From JAOZTV01 sp965371805 (lineage in GTDB: Bacteria; Acidobacteriota; Aminicenantia; UBA2199), in NCBI GenBank assembly GCA_965371805.1, contig CBDUZW010000046.1, positions 1 to 41,226 on the forward strand: a stretch of 41,226 nt of DNA, in the 5' to 3' direction. This document shows, piece after piece, positions 34,842 through 41,147 of this stretch. The position numbers and the translations under genes were made by a program. The notes under the pieces were generated by a model. That model made no database searches. It was not told where the DNA came from and was given only the letters and a program-made list of their open reading frames with translations. Every line of letters begins with the position of its first letter. Position 1 is the stretch's first letter.

Positions 34842-34982
34842 ATGAGGTATAAATTGATAGGAAAGGAAAATAAAACAAAAGAAATAATAATTGTTTGTCT
34901 TTATAGAAATGATGATAAACTTGTTTTAAAAAAAATATTTGTTTGTATAATATTATTTTTTCAAATAAAATGTATTAATTAA
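34842..34982 (+). CDS. Possible small protein or start of an antisense RNA
   Basis: 46-codon ORF, basic N-terminus then a hydrophobic stretch (KIFVCIILFFQIKC), starting 9 bases after a consensus -10 and with no SD. It overlaps the 3' end of the second HU gene by 8 bases on the opposite strand. Composition is AT-driven, so it may be chance and the promoter may make an RNA instead. Confidence 0.25.
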   Translation: MRYKLIGKENKTKEIIIVCLYRNDDKLVLKKIFVCIILFFQIKCIN

Positions 34983-35247
34983 CCTTATCTCTCAGGATTT
35001 GGCTGGCCTTAAACACAGGAACTACTTTTGCCGGTATTTTAATTTTTTCACCAGTTGAAGGATTAACACCATCTCTTTCAGACCTGTCAGATGTTGTAAA
35101 TGTTCCAAATCCGCTAATTCTAACACTTTCTTTTATAGAGATAGCATTTGAAATTTCTTCAAATAAAACATTAACTACTTCATCAGTTAACTTGATAGTA
35201 AGGTTTGTTTTTGCAGCAATTAAATTTAATAGTTCTTTTTTATTCAT
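34975..35247 (-). CDS. HU/IHF-family DNA-binding protein, second paralog
   Basis: 90 aa, same length as the 33320 gene and roughly two-thirds similar in the core: SGFGTFTTSDRSERDGVNPS then TGEKIKIPAKVVPVFKA. The N-terminus (NKKELLNLIAAKTNLTIKL) is more diverged, as are the last residues. An SD AAGGAGAGG precedes the ATG. Two HU genes in one genome commonly give homo- and heterodimers used in different conditions; here both lie within 2 kb in opposite orientations. Confidence 0.93.
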   Translation of the reverse strand: MNKKELLNLIAAKTNLTIKLTDEVVNVLFEEISNAISIKESVRISGFGTFTTSDRSERDGVNPSTGEKIKIPAKVVPVFKASQILRDKVN

Positions 35248-35311
35248 AATAATTCCTCTCCTTAAAATAAATGAAAATTGACTTTAAAATTTGCTATTTA
35301 TACTGCTTTTC

Positions 35312-35557
35312 TTAATCTTCCCAATTCTCCAGATTTCCCATGTTAAAGTACCCTGAGATCTCTTCCTTAAGATCTGTATGGAATTGATCGTTATTTTCCA
35401 ATTGAATGCGTCCATCATTGAACATTGATTTCTTATCCCATATTATTTTTTGTTCTACAAATTTCTCATAATTCTCATCAGTATTTGGAAGTGTGAATTC
35501 AGCTTTAAGCTCAGTGCGATTGGCATATAAAGATAATTTTAAATTATTTAGCTGCAT
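35312..35557 (-). CDS. Small hypothetical protein, intact copy of a duplicated family
   Basis: 81-aa acidic, hydrophilic protein of unknown family (LKLSLYANRTELKAEF, TLPNTDENYEKFVEQK, LENNDQFHTDLKEEISGYF). A broken relative lies at 38527-38610, showing that it is a real protein-coding family. There is no Shine-Dalgarno; a promoter TTGACT, 17 bp, TATAGT predicts a leader of only about 10 bases. It lies 60 bases downstream of the GlsB gene on the same strand. Confidence 0.72.
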   Translation of the reverse strand: MQLNNLKLSLYANRTELKAEFTLPNTDENYEKFVEQKIIWDKKSMFNDGRIQLENNDQFHTDLKEEISGYFNMGNLENWED

Positions 35558-35574
35558 TTTACTGTTTATTAATA

Positions 35575-35603
35575 ACTATAATCAATTGAAAAAAAAAAGT
35601 CAA
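35575..35603 (-). promoter_or_regulatory. Promoter of the 81-aa gene
   Basis: TTGACT (35598-35603), 17 bp, TATAGT (35575-35580) on the minus strand. Predicted start near 35568, about 10 bases before the ATG at 35557. Confidence 0.5.
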
Positions 35604-35617
35604 GAAAAAAAATTATA

Positions 35618-35860
35618 TCATTTCTTTATAATTTTCAAAATAAATAAAAGTAAAACTGCTCCTACAAATGATGTGACAAGTGGACCAATAGTTGCACCAC
35701 CAATAGATAGTTTTAATTGGCCAAAGAGCCATCCACCAAGATACCCACCAATGATACCTACAATAATATTAATAATAATCCCAAACCCTTTACCTTTCAT
35801 AAATAAACCTGCAAGCCAGCCTGCGACTCCACCAATTACTAGAAACCAAATAAAGTTCAT
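35618..35860 (-). CDS. GlsB/YeaQ/YmgE-type small membrane protein
   Basis: 80-aa transglycosylase-associated family protein (UPF0410). Three hydrophobic segments with the Gly-rich pattern GGVAGWLAGLFMKGKGFG, IIVGIIGGYLGGWLFG and the terminal GPLVTSFVGAVLLLFILKI. The family is linked to stress responses, but its biochemical role is not established. A strong SD AAAGGAGGG precedes the ATG. It occupies the middle place of the duplicated arrangement, where the other copy has a glyoxalase. Confidence 0.9.
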   Translation of the reverse strand: MNFIWFLVIGGVAGWLAGLFMKGKGFGIIINIIVGIIGGYLGGWLFGQLKLSIGGATIGPLVTSFVGAVLLLFILKIIKK

Positions 35861-35989
35861 AACAAAACCCTCCTTTAATATTTAATTAATTTAAACTCAA
35901 TTATATAATATACAAAAAATATAAACAAACTTGGAATAAAGCTTTGAATGAATGAAAAATTAGAAAATTACTCTTTATTTATTTTCCTC

Positions 35990-36508
35990 TTACACGCAAA
36001 CTTTCAAATTAATATTTTTGATGAATCTGTCAACATTCCCAGAGGTTATGCTTATTAACTTGATGCTATGCAGAACGGTAGTAGTGTAAATTCTAAGTTC
36101 TTTTTTATCCTTATTATTCTCAATATAAATAATGTTATTTATCGGGATCCTGTTAGAGATAACTTCGTTATCTATGATCATGTAGTAATAAATCTTTTGA
36201 TTTGTAAAAGTTATGCATCCTGAGCCCTCAATATTTTCTTCTTCAAAATGTAGTTCGAAATGGCCACAGATTTCTGAAATGATTTTTTCACTGGGTTGTA
36301 TACTTTCTTTTACTAATTGCATGCTGTTGGACGAAGTGTTTAACCGATGGCATTTTTCAGTATTTCCATTGCATTGTATTTCACATTCAATTTCAGGGTG
36401 TGAGCAACCGGCATTTGGTATATTTATAAATGGGGAAATTACAAACGAGGGACTTTCGTGTCTGTTGATCATCTCATCATCATTAAAATAAAACTTGCAG
36501 TTTTGCAT
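35990..36508 (-). CDS. PH-like domain protein of unknown function, intact paralog
   Basis: 172-aa soluble protein. The N-terminal 70 residues contain several Cys and His (GCSHPEIECEIQCNG, NTEKCHRLN). The C-terminal domain (about 75-170) has the beta-strand pattern of bacterial PH/GRAM-like domains: EGSGCITFTNQKIYYYM, SNRIPINNIIYIENN, LRIYTTTVLHSIKL and a final helix VDRFIKNINL. The PH-like call is inference from pattern. SD GGGAG lies 4 bases before the ATG. A broken paralog is at 39000-39508. The gene has an unusually long structured leader. Confidence 0.75.
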   Translation of the reverse strand: MQNCKFYFNDDEMINRHESPSFVISPFINIPNAGCSHPEIECEIQCNGNTEKCHRLNTSSNSMQLVKESIQPSEKIISEICGHFELHFEEENIEGSGCITFTNQKIYYYMIIDNEVISNRIPINNIIYIENNKDKKELRIYTTTVLHSIKLISITSGNVDRFIKNINLKVCV

Positions 36509-36585
36509 GCTGCTCCCTGGTATGATTTAAACCTACTTTTTAAATTTCCAAATAAATTCCCTAAGTTTTTTCTTATAATTTTTAG

Positions 36586-36641
36586 AGGCTTTACTAGCCT
36601 TCAACGGCTCGCTGCCGTTTAGTTCCCGTCTGCTTTTGACG
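36586..36641 (-). ncRNA. Structured leader of the PH-like protein gene: three tandem hairpins
   Basis: Between the promoter and the ATG lie three hairpins in 56 bases: CGTC-(7)-GACG (36627-36641), AACGGC-(5)-GCCGTT (36603-36619) and AGGCT-(5)-AGCCT (36586-36600). The segment is markedly GC-richer than the gap around it. I could not match it to a known riboswitch. The other copy of the gene lacks this leader. The rest of the 340-base gap 36509-36849 shows nothing else but the promoter. Confidence 0.5.
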
Positions 36642-36752
36642 ACTCTACTGAATATGATATTCTATAGAGATAAGAATCTAATCCTGATTTCCTGAATATT
36701 GTACTCAGAGTTTTTTGAAATCAAAATTAATTGCTGATTTTTATTAAACTAT

Positions 36753-36781
36753 ATATTAAGAGATCAAATAATTTTTGTCAA
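36753..36781 (-). promoter_or_regulatory. Promoter of the PH-like protein gene
   Basis: TTGACA (36776-36781), 17 bp, TAATAT (36753-36758) on the minus strand, start near 36746, giving a leader of about 238 bases. The -35 context TTAATACTTGAC is shared with the promoter of the broken copy at 39587-39592. Confidence 0.65.
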
Positions 36782-36849
36782 GTATTAATTTCCCGCTTTT
36801 TTAAATATAATTGATTCTTTATATCTGTGCATTTATTATATGTTTACAC

Positions 36850-37764
36850 TCAATCTAATAGCTTCTTAAGAGCTTTTTTTGCTTCTTTATTATCTGGCTT
36901 AATTTTTAATGCTCTTCTATACTCTTTTTCTGCATCTCTTTTATTTGTAAGTTTTTCATAAATCAACCCCTTTCTCCAATATGCATAAGACTCATATATT
37001 TTATACTTTTCTGATTTATAACTTAAGAATTTGTCAAAATATTTTAGGCCTTCTGCAAGATTCATTCCAGAGTCAAGGCTATTTGTACCTAAACCATACC
37101 ATGCTAATATTTCCTCAGAATTAAATTGTAAGGCTCTTAAAAGGTTAATCTCGCAATTCTTATATTCCTTTAACTCCTTATAATGAAACCCCAGGTTTAA
37201 ATAACCATCACACTCATTTGGTTTTAATTTTACTGCCTTTAAATATTCTTCTAATACTCTTTTGGGTTCTTTTTGATCCTTATAATAGGCAGCCCAAGCA
37301 AAATGACCTTTATACCTGTCAATATCAGATATCTCTTTCGCTTGTATTTTAGCTTTTTTACTTGATCCTCCAGCAATCCATGGGGCCTGGAGATAGTAGC
37401 TCATCAATCTAAATCTGGATTCAAGGTTTTTGCCATTTAGTTCAATTGATTTAATATATGCTTTTCTACATTTCTTTGCCAGACCCATCTTTTTAAATAC
37501 TGAAGCACTCTGGGCATATGCTCCATATGTATCACCTAAAACTAAATAAAATTCAGAATTTTCGGGTTCAATTTTTACTGCTTTTTCACAAAGTTCGACA
37601 GCTCTTTTAATTTTGCCCTTAATTAAAGCCTCTTTACCCTTCTTAATCAAAATCTGACCCTCTGATAGGACAGGTTTTTCAACTATTACCTCATTAACCT
37701 GTGAATTGACAGAAATGTTAATTAAAACAATAAATAGTGTACAAAAAATTACTCTTAGTCTCAT
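36850..37764 (-). CDS. Exported tetratricopeptide-repeat protein
   Basis: 304 aa. Signal peptide RLRVIFCTLFIVLINISVNS at residues 2-21, then TPR units: AVELCEKAVKIEPENSEFY, VLEEYLKAVKLKPNECDGY, CEINLLRALQFNSEEILAW and AEKEYRRALKIKPDNKEAK. I chose the ATG at 37764 with SD GGAGG; an in-frame ATG at 37875 would add a Pro/Phe-rich, non-signal extension across the SD. Probably a periplasmic protein-protein adaptor. A palindrome lies about 110 bases upstream. Confidence 0.87.
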   Translation of the reverse strand: MRLRVIFCTLFIVLINISVNSQVNEVIVEKPVLSEGQILIKKGKEALIKGKIKRAVELCEKAVKIEPENSEFYLVLGDTYGAYAQSASVFKKMGLAKKCRKAYIKSIELNGKNLESRFRLMSYYLQAPWIAGGSSKKAKIQAKEISDIDRYKGHFAWAAYYKDQKEPKRVLEEYLKAVKLKPNECDGYLNLGFHYKELKEYKNCEINLLRALQFNSEEILAWYGLGTNSLDSGMNLAEGLKYFDKFLSYKSEKYKIYESYAYWRKGLIYEKLTNKRDAEKEYRRALKIKPDNKEAKKALKKLLD

Positions 37765-37875
37765 AAATCCTCCGTTATTTTTCATTAATGAAATATATAA
37801 TACAAATGTAGGCAACATTATTGCCAAAAAAAATGGAGGAAATTTCCAGGAAAAGGGACATTTCTTATAACCCAC

Positions 37876-37895
37876 CTGTCATAATTTAATGACAG
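37876..37895. repeat. Dyad-symmetric site upstream of the TPR gene
   Basis: CTGTCAT and ATGACAG flank a 6-base spacer. It is 112 bases before the TPR start codon and could be an operator or a small hairpin; I could not place a convincing promoter around it. Confidence 0.4.
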
Positions 37896-38037
37896 TCATA
37901 TAAATATAAGATTTAATAATTTAAATATTACTTAAAAAAAATGAATCCAGCTTAAATCAAATTTTAAAGTAAATAAAATTCTTTGTAGAGTCTTTAGTAT
38001 GAGTTTTAGGTTTTTATAAAGGTTTTAAAAAAAATAA

Positions 38038-38066
38038 TTGAAATATTCGACTTTTGATATTATACT
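38038..38066 (+). promoter_or_regulatory. Promoter of the 131-aa gene, leaderless type
   Basis: TTGAAA (38038-38043), 17 bp, TATACT (38061-38066). The -10 ends 6 bases before the ATG at 38073, predicting a leaderless transcript. Confidence 0.65.
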
Positions 38067-38072
38067 TACCAC

Positions 38073-38468
38073 ATGGAAAAATTAAAAATTATGGACAAAA
38101 TTGAATTGATCTATTTTGAACCTGGAGCAACTTTTTCTCCTGCTTCTATCAGTAATTATCTAGATAAAATATTAGAATACAAATTTAACACACTTAAATA
38201 CCAAAGATTTTTTAACCTTTCAAAGATTAAATCAAACTTAATAAAACCGGATGATATTGAGAATATAGTTCACTTAGCAAAGGATTTCAGACTAAATAAT
38301 AGAGATATTAGAACTTGTTTTTATTGCAAAAATGATGAAGACAAAAAACTTGTAGATATATTTGTAGAAAAAATGAAACCGGACTTTATATATTATTTTG
38401 CTTCAACAAAACTGGAAGAGTGTACTGATTATCTTAATATTAATATTGAATATTTAAAGAAACTTTAA
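38073..38468 (+). CDS. Hypothetical protein, possibly STAS/SpoIIAA-like
   Basis: 131-aa soluble protein of no family I can name with confidence. The layout GATFSPASISNYLDKI, then YQRFFNLSKI, then PDDIENIVHLAKDFRLNNRD, then IRTCFYCKNDEDKKLVDIF, then FASTKLEECTDYLNI resembles the SpoIIAA/STAS-like fold (phospho-acceptor-free type). That is a pattern judgement only. It has its own leaderless-type promoter and stands alone between the TPR gene and the remnant at 38527. Confidence 0.65.
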   Translation: MEKLKIMDKIELIYFEPGATFSPASISNYLDKILEYKFNTLKYQRFFNLSKIKSNLIKPDDIENIVHLAKDFRLNNRDIRTCFYCKNDEDKKLVDIFVEKMKPDFIYYFASTKLEECTDYLNINIEYLKKL

Positions 38469-38526
38469 TTATTTATTGTCTTTTATAATTAATGTAATAG
38501 AGTATGTCTTTCTTTTAACATTTAGT

Positions 38527-38610
38527 TTACTGTTTAATAAACTCTTCATAATTCTTATCAGTATTGGGGAGAGAGTTCTGCTTTCAATTCTGTGCAGTTT
38601 AAACATAAAA
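38527..38610 (-). pseudogene. Remnant of the 81-aa gene family
   Basis: Reading the minus strand in two frames recovers a decayed copy of the 35312 gene. One frame gives NCTELKAEL (intact gene NRTELKAEF); the next gives LPNTDKNYEEFIKQ then a stop (intact gene LPNTDENYEKFVEQ). The frames differ by a small deletion of about 2 bases, and everything beyond the stop is missing. It begins right after the glyoxalase stop at 38611. Confidence 0.8.
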
Positions 38611-39003
38611 TTATTCTGTGATTTCTATTTGATTCCCATCTGGGTCCAAGATAACACTTTCATAGTATCCATCTCCTGTAGTTCTTGGTTCTCCATAAAT
38701 TTCAATACCATTTATTCTTAATTCTTCAGTTATTTGATTTACCTTCTCTTTACTTCCAACCGAAATGGCAATATGAGTTAATCCTTTTGTGTTTTCCTTG
38801 AAGTCAATTTTATTTGAGATGTTTTCTTTTTCCATAATTTCAATCCTTGCACCACTATCAAATGATAAGAAATATGATGAAAATCCTTTTTTAATATTCT
38901 CATACTTTTTTCCACATTTCATGTTGAAATACTTTATATAAAAATCTCGCATTTTTTTTAAATCATTTGTCCAAAAAGCAATATGTTCAATGTTCATGTT
39001 CAT
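38611..39003 (-). CDS. Glyoxalase/VOC-family metalloprotein
   Basis: 130-aa vicinal-oxygen-chelate protein. The four likely metal ligands are present: H7 (MNIEHIAFWTND), E55 (ARIEIM), H77 (LTHIAISVG) and E127 (DPDGNQIEIT), and the two beta-alpha-beta3 modules are complete. Lengths and motifs fit the lactoylglutathione-lyase-like group but also many other VOC enzymes, so substrate is unknown. The ATG at 39003 overlaps the preceding stop by 4 bases; a second ATG at 38997 is equally possible. It replaces GlsB in the second copy of the duplicated arrangement. Confidence 0.88.
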   Translation of the reverse strand: MNMNIEHIAFWTNDLKKMRDFYIKYFNMKCGKKYENIKKGFSSYFLSFDSGARIEIMEKENISNKIDFKENTKGLTHIAISVGSKEKVNQITEELRINGIEIYGEPRTTGDGYYESVILDPDGNQIEITE

Positions 39004-39508
39004 TCTCTATTTGTTTTTTCAGCCCAACTTCCCAATTCAACATTCTCGACAAAATGGTCCACATCTCCAGAGGCAATGCACAACAATTTGAAACTATGCA
39101 GTACATTTGTTGTGTGTATTTTGAGCTTGTTTTGTTGCTTATCTCTTTCAACATAAACTATGTCATTTACTGGGATACAGCTGGAAATGACTGCTTCATT
39201 TATGGTCATGTAGTAACAAATCTTTTTACTGGTTAAAGTGATACACCCGGATCCTATAATGTTCTTCTCTTTAAAGTGGAGTTCGAAATTGCCGAAGAGC
39301 TCTGAGATGGGGGGGACAATAGTTTGTTGAGATTCTTTTGGAAAGAGCATGGTTAATGATCACCTTTGTTATCTCTTTCCAAAGGAGAATCTGGATTTAA
39401 GTACCAAAAAATTTCTTGGAAAATTAATGGAGGCGAAAGAAGTAAAGGTATCTCTTGTTTGTGTACTTTTCTTTCATCCTCTTTCATATAATACTCGCAT
39501 GTTTGCAT
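39000..39508 (-). pseudogene. Frameshifted paralog of the PH-like protein gene
   Basis: The minus strand from the ATG at 39508 (SD AAAGGAAG) encodes MQTCEYYMKEDE, matching MQNCKFYFNDDE of the 36508 gene, and runs to a TAA at 39353. The C-terminal domain then continues in another frame from an ATG at 39350: KESQQTIVPPISELFGNFEL, GSGCITLTSKKICYYM, SSCIPVNDIVYVERD. Stop and new start are only 2 bases apart, so two coupled half-proteins remain conceivable. The N-terminal Cys/His region of the paralog is largely missing, and an inverted repeat lies at the break. Confidence 0.8.
39331..39391. repeat. Inverted repeat at the break of the PH-like pseudogene
   Basis: GATTCTTTTGGAAAGAG (39331-39347) and CTCTTTCCAAAGGAGAATC (39373-39391) are near-complementary, with a 25-base spacer spanning the stop at 39353. 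The arms are absent from the intact paralog at this position as far as I can align it. Confidence 0.7.
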
Positions 39509-39563
39509 GCTTCCTTTTGCCCCCAGATTAAAATTTATTTTAATTATTTTTTCTGAATATAGA

Positions 39564-39592
39564 ATAGTAAATAATTGCACCAAAAAAGTCAA
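39564..39592 (-). promoter_or_regulatory. Promoter of the broken PH-like copy
   Basis: TTGACT (39587-39592), 17 bp, TACTAT (39564-39569) on the minus strand, preceded by TTAATAC as in the intact copy's promoter. The predicted leader is only about 50 bases. It lies within the arms of an inverted repeat, GCACCAAA (39577-39584) and TTTGGTGC (39603-39610). Confidence 0.5.
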
Positions 39593-39602
39593 GTATTAAA
39601 TA

Positions 39603-39613
39603 TTTGGTGCCAG
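39603..39613 (+). repeat. GGTGCCAG repeat, copy 1 (short)
   Basis: TTTGGTGCCAG, sharing the first 11 bases of the longer repeat at 39979 and 41005. Its reverse, GCACCAAA, lies 18 bases upstream. Confidence 0.5.
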
Positions 39614-39978
39614 TTCAAAAAATCCACGAAAATAAAACAGTTCCTGATACAACTGACATTGACAACATGAATGAAACAAGACCAAAGATTGCTTATGAGA
39701 TCCTTTAAAAAGAAGTTGATGGCTCACAAAAGGATTTAGGGTATGCAAACTGAATTGATCTTTAATCCTGGAAATCATAAGTACACGAAGGGAGATCGAA
39801 CCCTCCCTCCGGTTAGCCCTAGGGCTTATATATGAAACCTCCTTCTTTAATGAAGAAGGTGCTACTAAAGGCAGCTAAATTCACAAATGTTGTGAACTTT
39901 ACTGCCAGGGAAACAGGGATTATATCAGTGAGGATGAGAAAATACAAGCCTATATTTTGGCAATGGAAAATTAACCAT

Positions 39979-39996
39979 TTTTGGTGCCAGGCAGAA
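39979..39996 (+). repeat. GGTGCCAGGCAGAA direct repeat, copy 2
   Basis: TTTTGGTGCCAGGCAGAA, identical over 18 bases and in the same orientation as the copy at 41005. It lies 11 bases beyond the end of the pseudouridine synthase gene. Confidence 0.75.
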
Positions 39997-40006
39997 TTTA
40001 TTTTTA

Positions 40007-40711
40007 TTAACAATTTAGAAGTGATGTAAAATAATCAGGAACCTTTGTCTCAAATGTCATTTTTTCTTTTGTATGAGGATGTAATATGGTTAAAGAGGCC
40101 GCATGAAGTGTAAGTTTTTTAATTTTTTTGTCCTCATTTCCATACATTTTATCTCCAACCACAGGACAACCTTTTTCTGAAAAATGGACTCGGATCTGAT
40201 TTTTCCTTCCTGTAATTAGATCTATTTCAAGCAAACTATACTTTTTTGATTCCTTTAGAACTTTAAATCCGGTCTTAGAAAGCTTACCTTTTTTTGGGTC
40301 ATCAACAGAATACATTTTATAAGCACTATTTTCTGCAAGATATGAAGTAAATACTCCCTCCTTCTTCAATAAGGTTCCATGAACTACAGCATAGTACTTT
40401 TTTTTAAATCCATGCCATTCTTTCTGAAGATAATCCTTGGAATTTATATTTTTAGCAAAAATAATAATACCCGAAGTATCTCTATCTAAACGATGCACGA
40501 TAAATACCCGGTTTCTTGATTTCTGATTCCCTTTTCTCACGTAGGAATTTAATCGATAATAAGCAGTATCTTCACTGATTTTATCAGTACTCACCGTTAA
40601 GAGACCACTTATTTTATCCGCAACTAGAATGTCATGATCTTCATAGAGAATAGAGAGTCCACTGGGGTGATATTTTTTTGGAGAACTTTTAAATTTTTTT
40701 TTAATATTCAT
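40007..40711 (-). CDS. RluA-family pseudouridine synthase
   Basis: 234-aa RNA modification enzyme making pseudouridine in rRNA or tRNA. The catalytic Asp is in FIVHRLDRDTSGIIIFAKN; TGRKNQIRVHFSEKGCPVVG is the conserved family motif near residue 175, followed by GDKMYGN and LHAASLTILHPHT. No S4 domain precedes the core, so it is the short RluA/TruC-like type. The ATG at 40711 has SD AAAGGA; the extended ORF would begin with a TTG at 40732. The 55-aa ORF ends just upstream, so the two probably share a transcript. Confidence 0.9.
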   Translation of the reverse strand: MNIKKKFKSSPKKYHPSGLSILYEDHDILVADKISGLLTVSTDKISEDTAYYRLNSYVRKGNQKSRNRVFIVHRLDRDTSGIIIFAKNINSKDYLQKEWHGFKKKYYAVVHGTLLKKEGVFTSYLAENSAYKMYSVDDPKKGKLSKTGFKVLKESKKYSLLEIDLITGRKNQIRVHFSEKGCPVVGDKMYGNEDKKIKKLTLHAASLTILHPHTKEKMTFETKVPDYFTSLLNC

Positions 40712-40733
40712 ATATGATTTTCCTTTATTCAAC

Positions 40734-40901
40734 TTATTTTTGAAATATTTTATATGGTTCCCAGATCTCTGGTGCCATCAAAACCCACGTTTCCTCAGAA
40801 GCCTCAATAGCAAAAATCCCACTCGGGTCATACCTGTACACCACTTCTTTTTTCTTATTGAAGAGTATTATAGAAGCTGATCTAAGAGTCTTTGAATTCA
40901 T
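40734..40901 (-). CDS. Small hypothetical protein upstream of the pseudouridine synthase
   Basis: 55-aa ORF with protein-like composition and an ATG: SASIILFNKKKEVVYRYD, then PSGIFAIEASEETWVLMA, then PEIWEPYKIFQK. It ends 22 bases before the synthase ATG. No SD is evident. I cannot name a family; it could be a real short protein or the surviving C-terminal end of a longer gene, since it sits next to repeat copies. Confidence 0.5.
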   Translation of the reverse strand: MNSKTLRSASIILFNKKKEVVYRYDPSGIFAIEASEETWVLMAPEIWEPYKIFQK

Positions 40902-41004
40902 CCGTTTATTTTGTCATATTTATCTTTAGATATCAAGAGAGTCTGAAATTCTTATTCACCAATTCTAACAAGATGTTTACATATCTTATCACCTTTCATT
41001 TCAA

Positions 41005-41022
41005 TTTTGGTGCCAGGCAGAA
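41005..41022 (+). repeat. GGTGCCAGGCAGAA direct repeat, copy 3
   Basis: TTTTGGTGCCAGGCAGAA, an exact 18-base match to 39979-39996. The two copies flank the pseudouridine synthase and the 55-aa ORF. Confidence 0.75.
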
Positions 41023-41147
41023 AAACTTTTCTTTGATTATTTGATCCTCTCTTAACACTCTATTCTCTTTATTATGATATGAAATAAAAAGATATTCAGA
41101 GGTGTTCAGGATGAAATATTTATTATTAAGGCATAGTGGGGGAGTTT

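Larger units (their letters stand above)
39593..40006. other. Degenerate non-coding region bounded by GTGCCAG repeats
   Basis: About 410 bases without an intact gene. Short open stretches in one plus-strand frame look protein-like but are cut by stops, for example ISTRREIEPSLRLALG and QGNRDYISEDEKIQAYILAM, suggesting a decayed gene. It also holds a perfect AGCCCTAGGGCT palindrome (39815-39826) and a 7-bp stem CCTTCTT / AAGAAGG (about 39840-39858). It starts and ends with copies of the GGTGCCAG repeat and is probably mobile-element debris. Confidence 0.45.

Noticed and set aside
37765..37875. Longer TPR-protein start at 37875
   Set aside because: It reads through the SD GGAGG of the signal-peptide start at 37764 and adds a non-signal, Phe/Pro-rich segment.
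39781..39830. tRNA T-arm-like string (minus strand GGGTTCGATCTCCC) near a GC-rich patch
   Set aside because: No matching acceptor, D-arm or anticodon arm could be folded around it, and the T-stem needs mismatches or an 8-base loop.
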